Source: an uncultured Veillonella sp. (GTDB taxonomy: Bacteria; Bacillota; Negativicutes; Veillonellales; Veillonellaceae). Taken from it: a stretch of 15,949 bases of DNA. The notes under the pieces were generated by a model. The model had not been told where the DNA came from. It searched no databases and was given only the letters and a program-made list of their open reading frames with translations. The DNA is taken from the NCBI GenBank assembly GCA_900552715.1, contig USAV01000037.1:1-15949 (forward strand), given 5' to 3'. The translations under genes were made by a program, and so were the position numbers. Position 1 is the first letter of the stretch. Each line of letters opens with the position of its first letter. Shown here in pieces: positions 6,113 to 13,598 of the stretch.

Positions 6113-6505
6113 CTAAAGCTCTTCTTTTACCACTTGAACAACTTCACTAAAATCTTCTGAAAGAGCATCAAACTGATGGTCTGAATATAAAAAATAACCT
6201 TCTAAACCTCTGTGAATAATTGCATTTACTGTTGGGTGAAACTCCTCATCTGTCGCATCAATAACGAATTGCGTCATTTGATAAGCTACTTCCTCTGAAT
6301 AAGTAAGTTTATCAATACCAATATTAAACATCAAAGTTTGGACATCCTCTGGTGTAAGGGACTCCTTTTGAGCCGTCCCATTTAACATTCCAAAAATATA
6401 TGCTGCCGCTAACTCTCTATCAAGCTCATCCTCTAAATCAATCGTAACTAAGCTAAGGAATGTATCGACCATTTCCATAACTTCATTCACAACACTATCT
6501 TTCAT
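6113..6505 (-). CDS. Small acidic all-helical protein, possibly immunity-protein-like
   Basis: The 130-residue protein is strongly acidic, with no signal peptide or membrane segment and a predicted mostly helical make-up. Notable segments are AAAYIFGMLNGTAQ (38-51), LTYSEEVAYQMTQFVID (about 67-83) and HPTVNAIIHRGLEGYFLY (about 89-106). From memory the pattern recalls alpha-helical immunity families of polymorphic toxin systems such as Imm48, but I cannot verify this and no toxin gene is adjacent. The ATG at 6505 has AAAGGATT upstream. The upstream gap (6506-6682) has no clear promoter, and a strong terminator at 6683-6718 isolates the gene from the PDZ gene. Confidence 0.65.
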   Translation of the reverse strand: MKDSVVNEVMEMVDTFLSLVTIDLEDELDRELAAAYIFGMLNGTAQKESLTPEDVQTLMFNIGIDKLTYSEEVAYQMTQFVIDATDEEFHPTVNAIIHRGLEGYFLYSDHQFDALSEDFSEVVQVVKEEL

Positions 6506-6682
6506 AATAAATCCTTTCTAAAATAGCTTACACATTATCACAAGCAATAGCTATTAGATATAAAACTGACAAGCCTCTCTCCTTAGTTACGTGACAATAT
6601 AAATGTAACCTACAATATGCTATTTCTATATAGACTACTTCGTTAATATAGTTCTCTATCTTACTATAAAAGTCCTTTAAAC

Positions 6683-6718
6683 AAATAAAAAAGGAGCAAA
6701 ATTGCTCCTTTTTTATTT
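6683..6718 (-). terminator. Strong terminator after the PDZ-protein gene
   Basis: A perfect 17-bp inverted repeat with a 2-nt centre: AAATAAAAAAGGAGCAA (6683-6699) and its complement (6702-6718). It gives a GC-cored hairpin flanked by A and T tracts on both strands. Its edge overlaps the stop codon (6717-6719) of the PDZ gene, which it probably terminates. Confidence 0.9.
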
Positions 6719-7451
6719 ATAAATCACTATATAAACGTTCTACTAAAAGTCTCTCCATAACACCCGAAGATGCTGGGCTCTCTGAACCCTTAGAGAAAAA
6801 GTTATCCCATGATGCTTTAAATGCTAAGTTAACTTTCACCATTGAAATATCAGGATTACTAGTATCACCAACTACAATTGTGCCTTGAGTTTCTAAATTT
6901 TTTACAGCAGAACTAGGAAATCTAGTTACATAGTCACCAATACCTTTAGCACCATGCTTATCTACACTACTATATACAGTAATAAACTTATTATCTGCAT
7001 CTACGTTTTGCATAGGCAAATACAAAGATAGCTTAGGGTCAAATTTGAGTGTCCGAATAACCTTTTTAAAGATATCTTCTTCTTTACCAACTACTAAAAA
7101 TGTTGTCCGTGTCTCTGCATCATTCAATTTTTTTGCTTGTATTGTACCACTCATTGGAGCATATTCAGAATCTTGTTTATGTAAAAATTCAATTCTTAAA
7201 GTTTTTTCGCCTTCCTTATCAATAACTTGTTTAATATCGGATGTATGAACCGTATTGTCTGACGTAATTATTTTAGTTATTTTATCTAATGGTCTAATAC
7301 CGATACTGTAAGCTGGACTATTTACTTGAACTGCTACAACCTCATTCTGATTATTAACAATTGCTCCTGTCATAAATGGTACTGATTTTCTTGCCATACA
7401 AAAAGTCGGAATAATCAATAGTACTAAAAGAAAAAGTATAAATTTTTTCAT
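6717..7451 (-). CDS. Exported PDZ-domain protein of unknown function
   Basis: Starting at the ATG at 7451 (GGGGGATA upstream) the protein has 244 residues and begins with a clear signal peptide: MKKFILFLLVLLIIPTF, then CMARKS, with cleavage likely after MA. No good lipobox precedes the cysteine. Residues about 29-95 form a PDZ-like domain: GAIVNNQNEVVAVQVN, SPAYSIGIRPLDKITKI, IKQVIDKEGEKTLRIEF. The remaining 150 residues match nothing I recognise, and no protease domain is present, so it is not a DegP/HtrA or site-2 protease. A longer in-frame start at 7526 is rejected because a good promoter (7498-7526) lies inside it. It is probably a periplasmic or envelope protein and is flanked by terminators on both sides, so is likely monocistronic. 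Confidence 0.8.
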   Translation of the reverse strand: MKKFILFLLVLLIIPTFCMARKSVPFMTGAIVNNQNEVVAVQVNSPAYSIGIRPLDKITKIITSDNTVHTSDIKQVIDKEGEKTLRIEFLHKQDSEYAPMSGTIQAKKLNDAETRTTFLVVGKEEDIFKKVIRTLKFDPKLSLYLPMQNVDADNKFITVYSSVDKHGAKGIGDYVTRFPSSAVKNLETQGTIVVGDTSNPDISMVKVNLAFKASWDNFFSKGSESPASSGVMERLLVERLYSDL

Positions 7452-7497
7452 GCTAATATCCCCCATACACAAATTCATAATTTCTTCATCTAACCAG

Positions 7498-7526
7498 ATT
7501 GTATCATAATCATTTTTTATATGCAA
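7498..7526 (-). promoter_or_regulatory. Promoter of the PDZ-protein gene
   Basis: On the minus strand TTGCAT (complement of 7521-7526), a 17-bp spacer and TACAAT (complement of 7498-7503) precede the ATG at 7451 by 46 bp. The -35 hexamer overlaps the T-tail of the ompH terminator. Confidence 0.6.
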
Positions 7527-7562
7527 AAAGCCCCCTACCTGATTTTTCAGGTAAGGGGCTTT
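7525..7562 (-). terminator. Terminator of the ompH gene
   Basis: AAAGCCCC-C-TACCTGA (7527-7542) pairs with TCAGGTA-A-GGGGCTTT (7547-7562). The single C/A mismatch on the plus strand is a G-U pair on the minus strand, where the hairpin is followed by TTTTT. It lies 8 bp after the ompH stop. Confidence 0.92.
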
Positions 7563-7569
7563 ATAGTTA

Positions 7570-8028
7570 TTATTTTTTAAGACGGCTAATTACTTCGTTA
7601 GTAATATTCTCGATTTTGCTGTTAGCGTCAGCCGCACGGATTGTGTATGGATCATCCAATACTACATCCATTTTTTTCTCAACGCGAATGGATTCAACAG
7701 CATTGTGAATTGCTTGCATCATAGGTTGAGCAATTTTGTTAATTTCTTCGTTTTCTTTTTGAAGCAATGGAGCTACGGATTTGTTGAATTCAGCTTCTGC
7801 TTGAGTTTGATCTTGAATTTTTTCAATTTCTTGTACTTTTTTCTCAATTTGTGGACGGTATTGAGCGTCTACTTGTTGCATTTTCATATCTAATGCACCA
7901 TAGCCAGGGTAGCTATTTACTACTTGGCTCATATTTACTAAGCCAATGTTAGCAGCACTTGCTACTGCAGCAGTAGCAGACATAGCACCAACGATAGCTA
8001 GGGTAGTTAATTTTTTAGATAATTTCAT
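7570..8028 (-). CDS. OmpH/Skp-family periplasmic protein
   Basis: From the ATG at 8028 (GAGGAGG, strong site) the protein has 152 residues. It starts with a signal peptide (KKLTTLAIVGAMSATAAVASA, cleavage before ANIGL). The mature start ANIGLVNMSQVVNSYPGY is the usual OmpH opening, followed by a long charged coiled-coil region (about 50-110, rich in Lys, Gln and Glu) and a C-terminal VVLDDPYTIRAADANSKI segment. Skp-type proteins are trimeric jellyfish-shaped chaperones that hold unfolded outer-membrane proteins in the periplasm. Its presence argues for an outer membrane. A GTG in-frame extension to 8112 is rejected because the promoter lies within it. The gene has its own promoter (8086-8114) and terminator. 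Confidence 0.88.
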   Translation of the reverse strand: MKLSKKLTTLAIVGAMSATAAVASAANIGLVNMSQVVNSYPGYGALDMKMQQVDAQYRPQIEKKVQEIEKIQDQTQAEAEFNKSVAPLLQKENEEINKIAQPMMQAIHNAVESIRVEKKMDVVLDDPYTIRAADANSKIENITNEVISRLKK

Positions 8029-8085
8029 CTGAAATCCTCCTCGAAATAAAAGTGTCACTATACAATCCAATAGTGTACTATTTTT

Positions 8086-8114
8086 ACTATAACAAATCTC
8101 GCTAACTTTCACAA
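8086..8114 (-). promoter_or_regulatory. ompH promoter
   Basis: TTGTGA (complement of 8109-8114), a 17-bp spacer and TATAGT (complement of 8086-8091) lie on the minus strand 57 bp upstream of the ompH ATG. The leader contains AATAGT/ACTATT and CACTAT/ATAGTG inverted repeats that could form small competing hairpins. Confidence 0.65.
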
Positions 8115-8177
8115 GACTATGTTACATAGCATAATAAAGCCCTATGAACTGCTTATGAAAGTCTATAGAAGTTAAAA

Positions 8178-8252
8178 TAATACCCACAGGCATGCCCTGA
8201 AGCTATAATCGCAGTCGTTACGGACATATTCAGAGCACACATGTGGGTATTA
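8178..8252 (-). other. Long-range hairpin downstream of gerW (structured 3' UTR or terminator)
   Basis: A perfect 11-bp inverted repeat, TAATACCCACA (8178-8188) and TGTGGGTATTA (8242-8252), encloses a second helix, CCCTGAA (8195-8201) with TTCAGAG (8229-8235). The inner helix has a C-A mismatch on the plus strand but a G-U pair on the minus strand, so it folds better as minus-strand RNA, i.e. in the gerW transcript 35 nt after its stop. It is followed by TTTTAA rather than a long T run, so terminator activity is uncertain. Confidence 0.5.
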
Positions 8253-8287
8253 CGGCTTTCACCTAGTATTTATAATTCGTCGCCGAA

Positions 8288-8665
8288 TTATTGTTCATCG
8301 TTCAAATAAATGTATTTATCGGATTTCAATTTGGACACGAGGTCAGGCACCAAACCGATAAGACGATCGAAGCTGCTGCTGTAAGGGTTGCCTTTAATAT
8401 TGAACAACTCGATGCGTTCGCCTTTAATAACGAGGATAGCGCTTGGTTCCATTTTGGCACCGCCGCCACCGCCACCACATTCGTGATTTTTGTTAGCAGT
8501 GTTGTGGTTTGTACCAGTACCGAAACCAAATGTTACGTCTACGAATGGAACAAGTGTAGTATCGCCGATTTGCACCGCTTCGCCTACTACAGTTTCCACC
8601 TTAATCATATTTTTGAATTTCTCGAATAGGACTTCCAAATTCTCTTTTACATTACTGTTCTCCAT
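8288..8665 (-). CDS. GerW/YtfJ-family protein
   Basis: The protein has 125 residues, close to the family norm. It shows the GerW/YtfJ pattern: an N-terminal helix (NLEVLFEKFKNMI), VVGEAVQIGDTTLVPFVDVTFGFGTGT, a glycine-rich patch (GGGGGG preceding AKMEPSAILVIKGERIELF), and a C-terminal LVPDLVSKLK. In Bacillus subtilis YtfJ (GerW) is a spore protein needed for germination; homologues are widespread in Firmicutes that do not sporulate, where the role is unknown. The ATG at 8665 is preferred over the adjacent GTG because it sits 7 nt from GGAGG. The DUF2953 gene lies just upstream, as ytfI does in Bacillus. A short CTTTC/GAAAG hairpin precedes the ribosome binding site. Confidence 0.88.
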   Translation of the reverse strand: MENSNVKENLEVLFEKFKNMIKVETVVGEAVQIGDTTLVPFVDVTFGFGTGTNHNTANKNHECGGGGGGAKMEPSAILVIKGERIELFNIKGNPYSSSFDRLIGLVPDLVSKLKSDKYIYLNDEQ

Positions 8666-8737
8666 CACAGTACCTCCGCTTTCTGTGAAAGTATCATTGC
8701 TATATTAGCTCATGTACCTAGTTGACTTAATATATCC

Positions 8738-9877
8738 TTACGCTGTTTGACCTTGTTCGGCTTTCAGCTTTTCTAACTGCTTAGCTTCCTTCCGTTTAAC
8801 CCAGAAGACACGAGCACCTTCACCCAATAGGGAACGCATTGGCTTAGATAGTAAAAATCTTGTGCCATGCCAAGCCATAACAGCTAAAATAATGCGACCT
8901 TTGATGTGACCGCTACCTTCACCAGCCCAATTTACATAATCGAGCTCGATGTTCTCAGCTTGTTCAGGCCAAATGCTGTATAGCATAGATGCGATAATCC
9001 CCATGCGATATGGGTCACCGATACCAAATCGACCTTCTATAGCCACATCACGTGGTTTAGAGTGGTCATAGCATCGTTTTGAAACAAGGAATAACTGGTG
9101 CCACAATTCTGTATTTGTTACATGTTTCATGAACCAGAATGTAGGAATTTTAGACTTGAATGATGCCACTGGATCGTTTGGATCTGGCTTTTCAAAACGT
9201 TGTTTCACCGTCGTTTTGAGGTCATTCACCTTCGTAAATACCTTTTCCTTAATGGAACCGTCACTATTGAAAGTAACGCGGCTCACTGTTTCATCATCGC
9301 TTTGAATATGGGATGTTGGGTCTTGCTGAATGGAGTCATACCGATCAGCACGAGCTTGTGCATCCATATCCTTAGAAGCTTGTTCAGGACGTTCTATGCG
9401 CTCATTTGGCTTTTGAGAAGTCCCAGCCCCTGGTGCTTCTTCATCATTAAAGGTAGCGTCAGAACGCTGAGCGCTCTTCAAATCATCAAAGCTAGTACCA
9501 CTGGAGCTTGCAGAAGGACCTTGTCCGCCCCCTTGCATTGCCTTGGCGAAGGCTTCCGCTTGCGACATGTCGCCATCGTCGTCCATCACCTTTTGGTATT
9601 CTTCTTCTACGCGATTTTCAAGCCATTCTTCATAGTCTTTCACAGGACCAATCTTGAGCATGCCCAAAATGTATAATTCCTTAAAAAATGGTTTGTCCTG
9701 CAAATACGCTAGATGCAGTGAAAATACACGCCACAGCCATTTGACGCGCACCTCGCCACGATATGGCGAGCGTCCGTTAATTTCGATGCTATATGTGATT
9801 GGTGTCAGTAGGATAATCAAGATGAGTGCTGCAATGATGGCCACAATAACAAGGGCCACAATAGCCACTGTACTCAA
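8738..9877 (-). CDS. DUF2953 membrane-anchored protein (YtfI-like)
   Basis: The roughly 379-residue protein has an N-terminal transmembrane helix (STVAIVALVIVAIIAALILIILL), then a DUF2953-like start (ITYSIEINGRSPYRGEVRVKWLWRVFSLHL). A long acidic, Ser/Gln-rich, probably disordered insert follows (about 105-215). The conserved C-terminal part has FWFMKHVTNTELWHQLFLVSKRCYDHSKPRDVAIEGRFGIGDPYRMG and ends in a basic helix. In B. subtilis the DUF2953 gene ytfI precedes ytfJ/gerW, as here. Three starts are possible: GTG 9886, ATG 9883 and TTG 9877. AAGGAGG abuts the first two, leaving only TTG with normal spacing (8 nt), so I chose it. It lies 29 bp after cobA and is probably co-transcribed. Biochemical function unknown. 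Confidence 0.8.
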   Translation of the reverse strand: MSTVAIVALVIVAIIAALILIILLTPITYSIEINGRSPYRGEVRVKWLWRVFSLHLAYLQDKPFFKELYILGMLKIGPVKDYEEWLENRVEEEYQKVMDDDGDMSQAEAFAKAMQGGGQGPSASSSGTSFDDLKSAQRSDATFNDEEAPGAGTSQKPNERIERPEQASKDMDAQARADRYDSIQQDPTSHIQSDDETVSRVTFNSDGSIKEKVFTKVNDLKTTVKQRFEKPDPNDPVASFKSKIPTFWFMKHVTNTELWHQLFLVSKRCYDHSKPRDVAIEGRFGIGDPYRMGIIASMLYSIWPEQAENIELDYVNWAGEGSGHIKGRIILAVMAWHGTRFLLSKPMRSLLGEGARVFWVKRKEAKQLEKLKAEQGQTA

Positions 9878-9906
9878 CCACATCACCTCCTTAGGTGTAC
9901 CTATGA

Positions 9907-10485
9907 TTAGTTTTCAATACCTTTTCGAGCCATTACGCCTTGAAGGTAGTAATGTTTAACCTCTTTCATTTCCGTTACAAGGTCTGCCTCGTCGATTAAT
10001 TCTTGAGGAGCCCCACGGCCCGTAAATACGAGTTCCGTTTCTGGATGACGAGCATCGAGCAAAGCCTTTGTTTTATCCCATGTAATAAGTTCAAAGAAAA
10101 GCGCCATGTTGTATTCATCAAGAACGACGAGATCGTACTCCCCACTGCTAATAGCAGCCAGTGCGCGTTCGTAGCCTTTTTCAATGAGCGCTACATAGTC
10201 TTTTGGCGGATTACCGGATTCAAAGACAACGACTTCATCGCCCCATTTAGCGAGTTCATCCTTGCTTTTCATCCCTTCTTTGATGATAAAGAATGGTTTG
10301 CCCACGGTTTCTAAGGTTAAATTCTGTAAGGTAGGTAAAATAGTATGTTCACTATATACTTTAGATTTCATAAATTGCAAAAAGAGGACTTTCTTGCCAG
10401 CACCGATGGCACGGATAGCTAGACCGATAGCAGCGGTCGTTTTGCCCTTGCCTTCGCCGGTATAAACTTGTACATAGGCCTTCAT
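9907..10485 (-). CDS. cobA: Corrinoid adenosyltransferase (CobA/BtuR/CobO family)
   Basis: The 192-residue enzyme transfers the adenosyl group of ATP to Co(I) corrinoids to give adenosylcobalamin-type coenzymes. It has the family P-loop YTGEGKGKTTAAIG (8-21), the VVLDEYNMAL motif (120-129, Walker-B-like), TGRGAP (155-160), and the C-terminal VKHYYLQGVMARKGIEN. Length matches the family. The ATG at 10485 is preferred over the in-frame ATG at 10503 because GGAGG lies between them. No other cobalamin genes are in the window, so it may serve salvage or a remote pathway. It heads a likely operon with the DUF2953 and gerW genes; that partnership has no obvious metabolic logic. Confidence 0.93.
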   Translation of the reverse strand: MKAYVQVYTGEGKGKTTAAIGLAIRAIGAGKKVLFLQFMKSKVYSEHTILPTLQNLTLETVGKPFFIIKEGMKSKDELAKWGDEVVVFESGNPPKDYVALIEKGYERALAAISSGEYDLVVLDEYNMALFFELITWDKTKALLDARHPETELVFTGRGAPQELIDEADLVTEMKEVKHYYLQGVMARKGIEN

Positions 10486-10541
10486 AGATATACCTCCGTT
10501 CATATACTTTTATTTTACAATATATATATGCAAAAGAAAAG

Positions 10542-10590
10542 AAAAAGAACTTGCTATTAGTGCATTTGCACGCATAACAAGTTCTTTTTT
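10542..10590 (-). terminator. Terminator after the M23 peptidase gene
   Basis: AAAAAGAACTTG (10542-10553) pairs with CAAGTTCTTTTT (10578-10589), and an inner GTGC-ATTT-GCAC hairpin closes the loop. A/T tracts flank both sides. It separates the M23 gene from cobA on the minus strand. Confidence 0.82.
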
Positions 10591-10659
10591 CTATGAATTA
10601 TGTTTCATGTTACATATATTCTGTTTTATATTACGTATATCGTAAGTTGTTTTACCTTT

Positions 10660-11613
10660 TTAGTTACTAATTGGTAAGAAAATCATAGGGTCTGTAGGAG
10701 ATCCATTGAGGCGTACCTCATAGTGAACGTGGGCGCCTGTACTTTTACCAGTACTACCCATCAAGGCAATTGTTTGACCTTGTTTTACGCTCATCCCTAC
10801 GGTTACCAATACAGCACTATTATGGCCATACCGTGTTACGAAGCCATTCCCATGGTCAATCTCAACAAGGTTACCGTAGCCGCCCTCTGTATAACCCGCA
10901 AAGGTTACAACGCCAGCAGCGGTAGCCACGATTTGTGTACCATAGTCATCCGCAATATCTACCCCTTCATGGAATGCACCGATTGCGCCTGTTACAGGGT
11001 CCACACGGCTACCAAATGGAGACGTAATAACGCCCTTGCTAGGCCAGATACTTGGCGTTGTGTTATTCGTAACACCACCAGAGCCAGCAGAGAAGTTGAT
11101 GGATTGCATAGCCATAAGGTCTTGCGCACCACCATCGCGAAGGATATTACGCATCGTATAGAAGCTAACTAGCAATTTTTGTGCATCCTTGTCCATTTTG
11201 GATAGACGCGCTGATAATTGTGCCGCCGTCAGCGTCTTTACTTCGCTTTCATCAGCGGCTGGCTGCTTTGGGTCGCTACCGTCCCCGCCACCTTGAGATG
11301 GTGTGCCTGATTCAGCGCCCTTAAGCATTTGCTTGTTTTCTTCGCTAATTTGATTTAAGTTTTGAATTTTCTTATCTAGAACATCTGTCTTTTGTTGTAA
11401 TAATTTCAGCTGTTCCGATTGCAATTGTGTCTGTTGACGTAATTGCATCACCTCAGCTTGGCGCACGATGCCCCAAATGCCAAGAACCAACGCCGCAATG
11501 ATTAAGATAGAGCCAACAATGGCTACTATTTTCGCCTGCTTGGTTGTTAATGTCAATATGCAGTTGTCACCATTTCTTTCAACTCTGTTTGAAATAAATG
11601 CCGGTACTTTCAA
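10660..11613 (-). CDS. Membrane-anchored M23 (LytM-type) peptidase
   Basis: The protein has 317 residues. An N-terminal transmembrane helix (about 29-50) is followed by a Gln-rich coiled coil (52-97), a low-complexity Gly/Ser/Pro linker (100-125) and a C-terminal M23 domain (about 190-312). All metal and catalytic residues are present: H215 and D219 of HEGVD, H264 in RYGHN, and H295/H297 of HVHYE. This is the arrangement of active LytM-type endopeptidases that cut peptidoglycan cross-links outside the membrane. The start is TTG at 11613 with AAGGAAGG at normal spacing, and that site overlaps the end of the upstream DUF4446 gene (12-bp gap), so the two are coupled. Cell-wall remodelling is a sound family inference; the specific bond cut is not known. 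Confidence 0.9.
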   Translation of the reverse strand: MKVPAFISNRVERNGDNCILTLTTKQAKIVAIVGSILIIAALVLGIWGIVRQAEVMQLRQQTQLQSEQLKLLQQKTDVLDKKIQNLNQISEENKQMLKGAESGTPSQGGGDGSDPKQPAADESEVKTLTAAQLSARLSKMDKDAQKLLVSFYTMRNILRDGGAQDLMAMQSINFSAGSGGVTNNTTPSIWPSKGVITSPFGSRVDPVTGAIGAFHEGVDIADDYGTQIVATAAGVVTFAGYTEGGYGNLVEIDHGNGFVTRYGHNSAVLVTVGMSVKQGQTIALMGSTGKSTGAHVHYEVRLNGSPTDPMIFLPISN

Positions 11614-11625
11614 TACAAACCTTCC

Positions 11626-12147
11626 TTATTTAGAAACGATGGCGCTCGTTAACGCTTCCTCATTGGTGCGTTCGCCTAACGCTTCGTTCAAACTCTCTAA
11701 TTCTTCTTGTGAAAGACTTACGAGACTTTTACCTTTCACAATGGGTTTACTAAAAATACGGGATTCATTACGACCGTAAATACTGGAGATACAAATGCCG
11801 TTATTGTTGCCGTCAAGCAATGTAAGCGCAAAAGACAAATCATTACCGATATTTTCAAAGGCATTATATTTAATAAAACCAATTTTTTGTATCGTATTGC
11901 TTTGAATATTGCGAATCGCCGCTTGCTCGGTCATCATAGTCTCAAGACCCTTCGCAGCATCGCGAATTTCGCTAACCTCTACAGATAATTTACGTTCAAG
12001 GCTCGCACCATTGTCCCCTTGCATAAAGAAATCGTATTTCTTTTTAAGGCTCCCTAAGCGAATGTGCAAGATCACACAATACACTAACAACGCTATAACA
12101 AGAACGATGGTTGCCATGCCAATCCACGGTTGAATCGATTCGAACAT
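11626..12147 (-). CDS. DUF4446 family membrane protein
   Basis: The 173-residue protein has a single N-terminal membrane segment (MATIVLVIALLVYCVILHI, about 11-29) and a basic LKKKYDFFMQG immediately after. Then comes GASLERKL, a helical stretch, and a conserved beta-rich core (IQKIGFIKYNAFENIGNDLSFALTLLDGNNNGICISSIYGR). This is the DUF4446 pattern; the family is often found near parB in Firmicutes, and here only hydF intervenes. Function is not established. The ATG at 12147 has AGGAAGGA upstream. A promoter (12189-12217) precedes it, and the M23 gene follows in the same transcript. Confidence 0.85.
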   Translation of the reverse strand: MFESIQPWIGMATIVLVIALLVYCVILHIRLGSLKKKYDFFMQGDNGASLERKLSVEVSEIRDAAKGLETMMTEQAAIRNIQSNTIQKIGFIKYNAFENIGNDLSFALTLLDGNNNGICISSIYGRNESRIFSKPIVKGKSLVSLSQEELESLNEALGERTNEEALTSAIVSK

Positions 12148-12188
12148 GTATATTCCTTCCTATACAATCATTCAAACTCCAACACTTA

Positions 12189-12217
12189 ATTATACCATTC
12201 TTATTGTGAAAGTTAAA
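12189..12217 (-). promoter_or_regulatory. Promoter of the DUF4446-M23 operon
   Basis: TTTAAC (complement of 12212-12217), a 17-bp spacer and TATAAT (complement of 12189-12194) lie on the minus strand, 41 bp upstream of the ATG at 12147. The spacer contains an ACTTTCACAA motif also seen in other gaps of this window. Confidence 0.6.
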
Positions 12218-12341
12218 TGACTGCATACAATTTAATTTAATATATCTAATATAAATAACGATACCTATATAGTAATTTATATAAAAGTATGTAATGCTGT
12301 ATCTCAATCCATGTATTAGATACATATTATAATACTATTTA

Positions 12342-13571
12342 TTAGCCCTCTAATTCGTCAACAAATGGGCTTATCGCTCGTTCTAGTATACCATGTAGAG
12401 CGGCTATGAGTACACCGTAATTTACGATTGGTGTGCCTTGTACAACGGCACATTCAATGCGTCGTAATACCTCCCGGCGTGTGAGCATACAAGCACCACA
12501 GTGGATGATTAAATCATACTGAGATACGTCTTTTGGAAAGGCTCCCCCACTCGTAAATTCTAACTGTAAATCTGCATGCCCTTGCTTCTTAAGAAGGTTA
12601 GGGATTTTTACAGTCCCAATATCATCGCATTGACGACGATGTGTGCAACCTTCGCTGATGAGCACTCTAGAACCTGGTTTCAAATTCTTAATCGCCTTTA
12701 CACCAGCTACTAAGTCCTGTAATTTTCCTTTAAAGCGAGCCATCAAAATGGAGAACGATGTTAATGGAATGGTATCTGGTGTTAACTCATCAACCCGATC
12801 AAAGGCTTGAGAGTCACAGATAACCATCTTAGGCGGGTTCTTAAGAGAGTTGATCATAGCCGGTAACTCTTCTGTTTGACACACTAGCGCTAAGCCTTTA
12901 TAGTCGAGAATTTCTCGAATGGTTTGTACTTGTGGCAAGATAAGGCGCCCTTTTGGAGCTGCACTATCGATAGGACATACGAGGATGATTGTATCCCCTT
13001 CTTCTACTAATCCTTGCAATAGAGTTTGATCACCTTCTACATCAAGTGGTGTTAATCCGCCCAGAAGATCGAGTAATTCTAAGCGTTTAGTCTTAGATGT
13101 AAAATCAGCGGACCCAATTACGGTAGCTAAATCAGATAATCCCTTATGACTTTCAATATAAGCAGATGTATCTGTTTTGTTCTCTCCATTAATTTCATTG
13201 ATAAACAATGCTATAGGCACATTGTTTTGTTTTAAAAGCCCTAACCAGTGCATATCATCAGCAGTTGGTTCTTCATCGGTACGAAGTACATAAACAGCGA
13301 GGTTAATCTTTTTCACAACCTCTTCTGTTTTCTCCATACGCAATGTACCTAATTCAGTTGTATCGTCTATACCGGCTGTATCGGTAATCACTACAGGTCC
13401 TAGTGGTAAAATCTCCATAGATTTGCTCACAGGATCTGTCGTCGTCCCTGCCACCTCAGATACGAGAGATACAGGCTGATCCGTTAACATATTAATCAAT
13501 GTAGACTTACCAGCATTACAACGACCAAAAAAGCCAATATGCACGCGGTTTGCTTTAGGTGTTTGTTCCAT
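12342..13571 (-). CDS. hydF: [FeFe]-hydrogenase H-cluster maturation GTPase HydF
   Basis: The 409-residue protein has the HydF layout. An N-terminal Era/TrmE-like GTPase domain has GRCNAGKS (G1, 16-23), SEVAGTTTDPV (G2) and DTAG (G3, 64-67); the G4 position reads FINEI rather than NKxD. A dimerisation domain follows, then a C-terminal cluster domain with C309-T-H311 and HCGAC (H357, C358, C361), the HydF-specific 4Fe-4S ligands. HydF is the scaffold on which HydE and HydG products assemble the diiron subcluster before delivery to the hydrogenase. HydE, HydG and the hydrogenase are not in this window. The gene has its own promoter (13654-13682) and a leader hairpin (13599-13630). No clear terminator is seen after its stop, only a short ATGTAT/ATACAT repeat (12311-12325). 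Confidence 0.95.
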   Translation of the reverse strand: MEQTPKANRVHIGFFGRCNAGKSTLINMLTDQPVSLVSEVAGTTTDPVSKSMEILPLGPVVITDTAGIDDTTELGTLRMEKTEEVVKKINLAVYVLRTDEEPTADDMHWLGLLKQNNVPIALFINEINGENKTDTSAYIESHKGLSDLATVIGSADFTSKTKRLELLDLLGGLTPLDVEGDQTLLQGLVEEGDTIILVCPIDSAAPKGRLILPQVQTIREILDYKGLALVCQTEELPAMINSLKNPPKMVICDSQAFDRVDELTPDTIPLTSFSILMARFKGKLQDLVAGVKAIKNLKPGSRVLISEGCTHRRQCDDIGTVKIPNLLKKQGHADLQLEFTSGGAFPKDVSQYDLIIHCGACMLTRREVLRRIECAVVQGTPIVNYGVLIAALHGILERAISPFVDELEG

Positions 13572-13598
13572 AGTCTATCCTTGTTACTTAACATAACA

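Noticed and set aside
6530..6542. DnaA box (TTATCACA near 6535)
   Set aside because: It lacks the full 9-bp TTATNCACA consensus and is isolated, so it is not evidence of an origin here.
7452..7526. N-terminal extension of the PDZ protein to 7526
   Set aside because: It would place a good promoter inside the gene and put the signal peptide 25 residues from the start; the ATG at 7451 has a suitable binding site.
8029..8112. GTG-initiated extension of OmpH
   Set aside because: It covers the ompH promoter and would bury the signal peptide; the ATG at 8028 has a strong GAGGAGG site.
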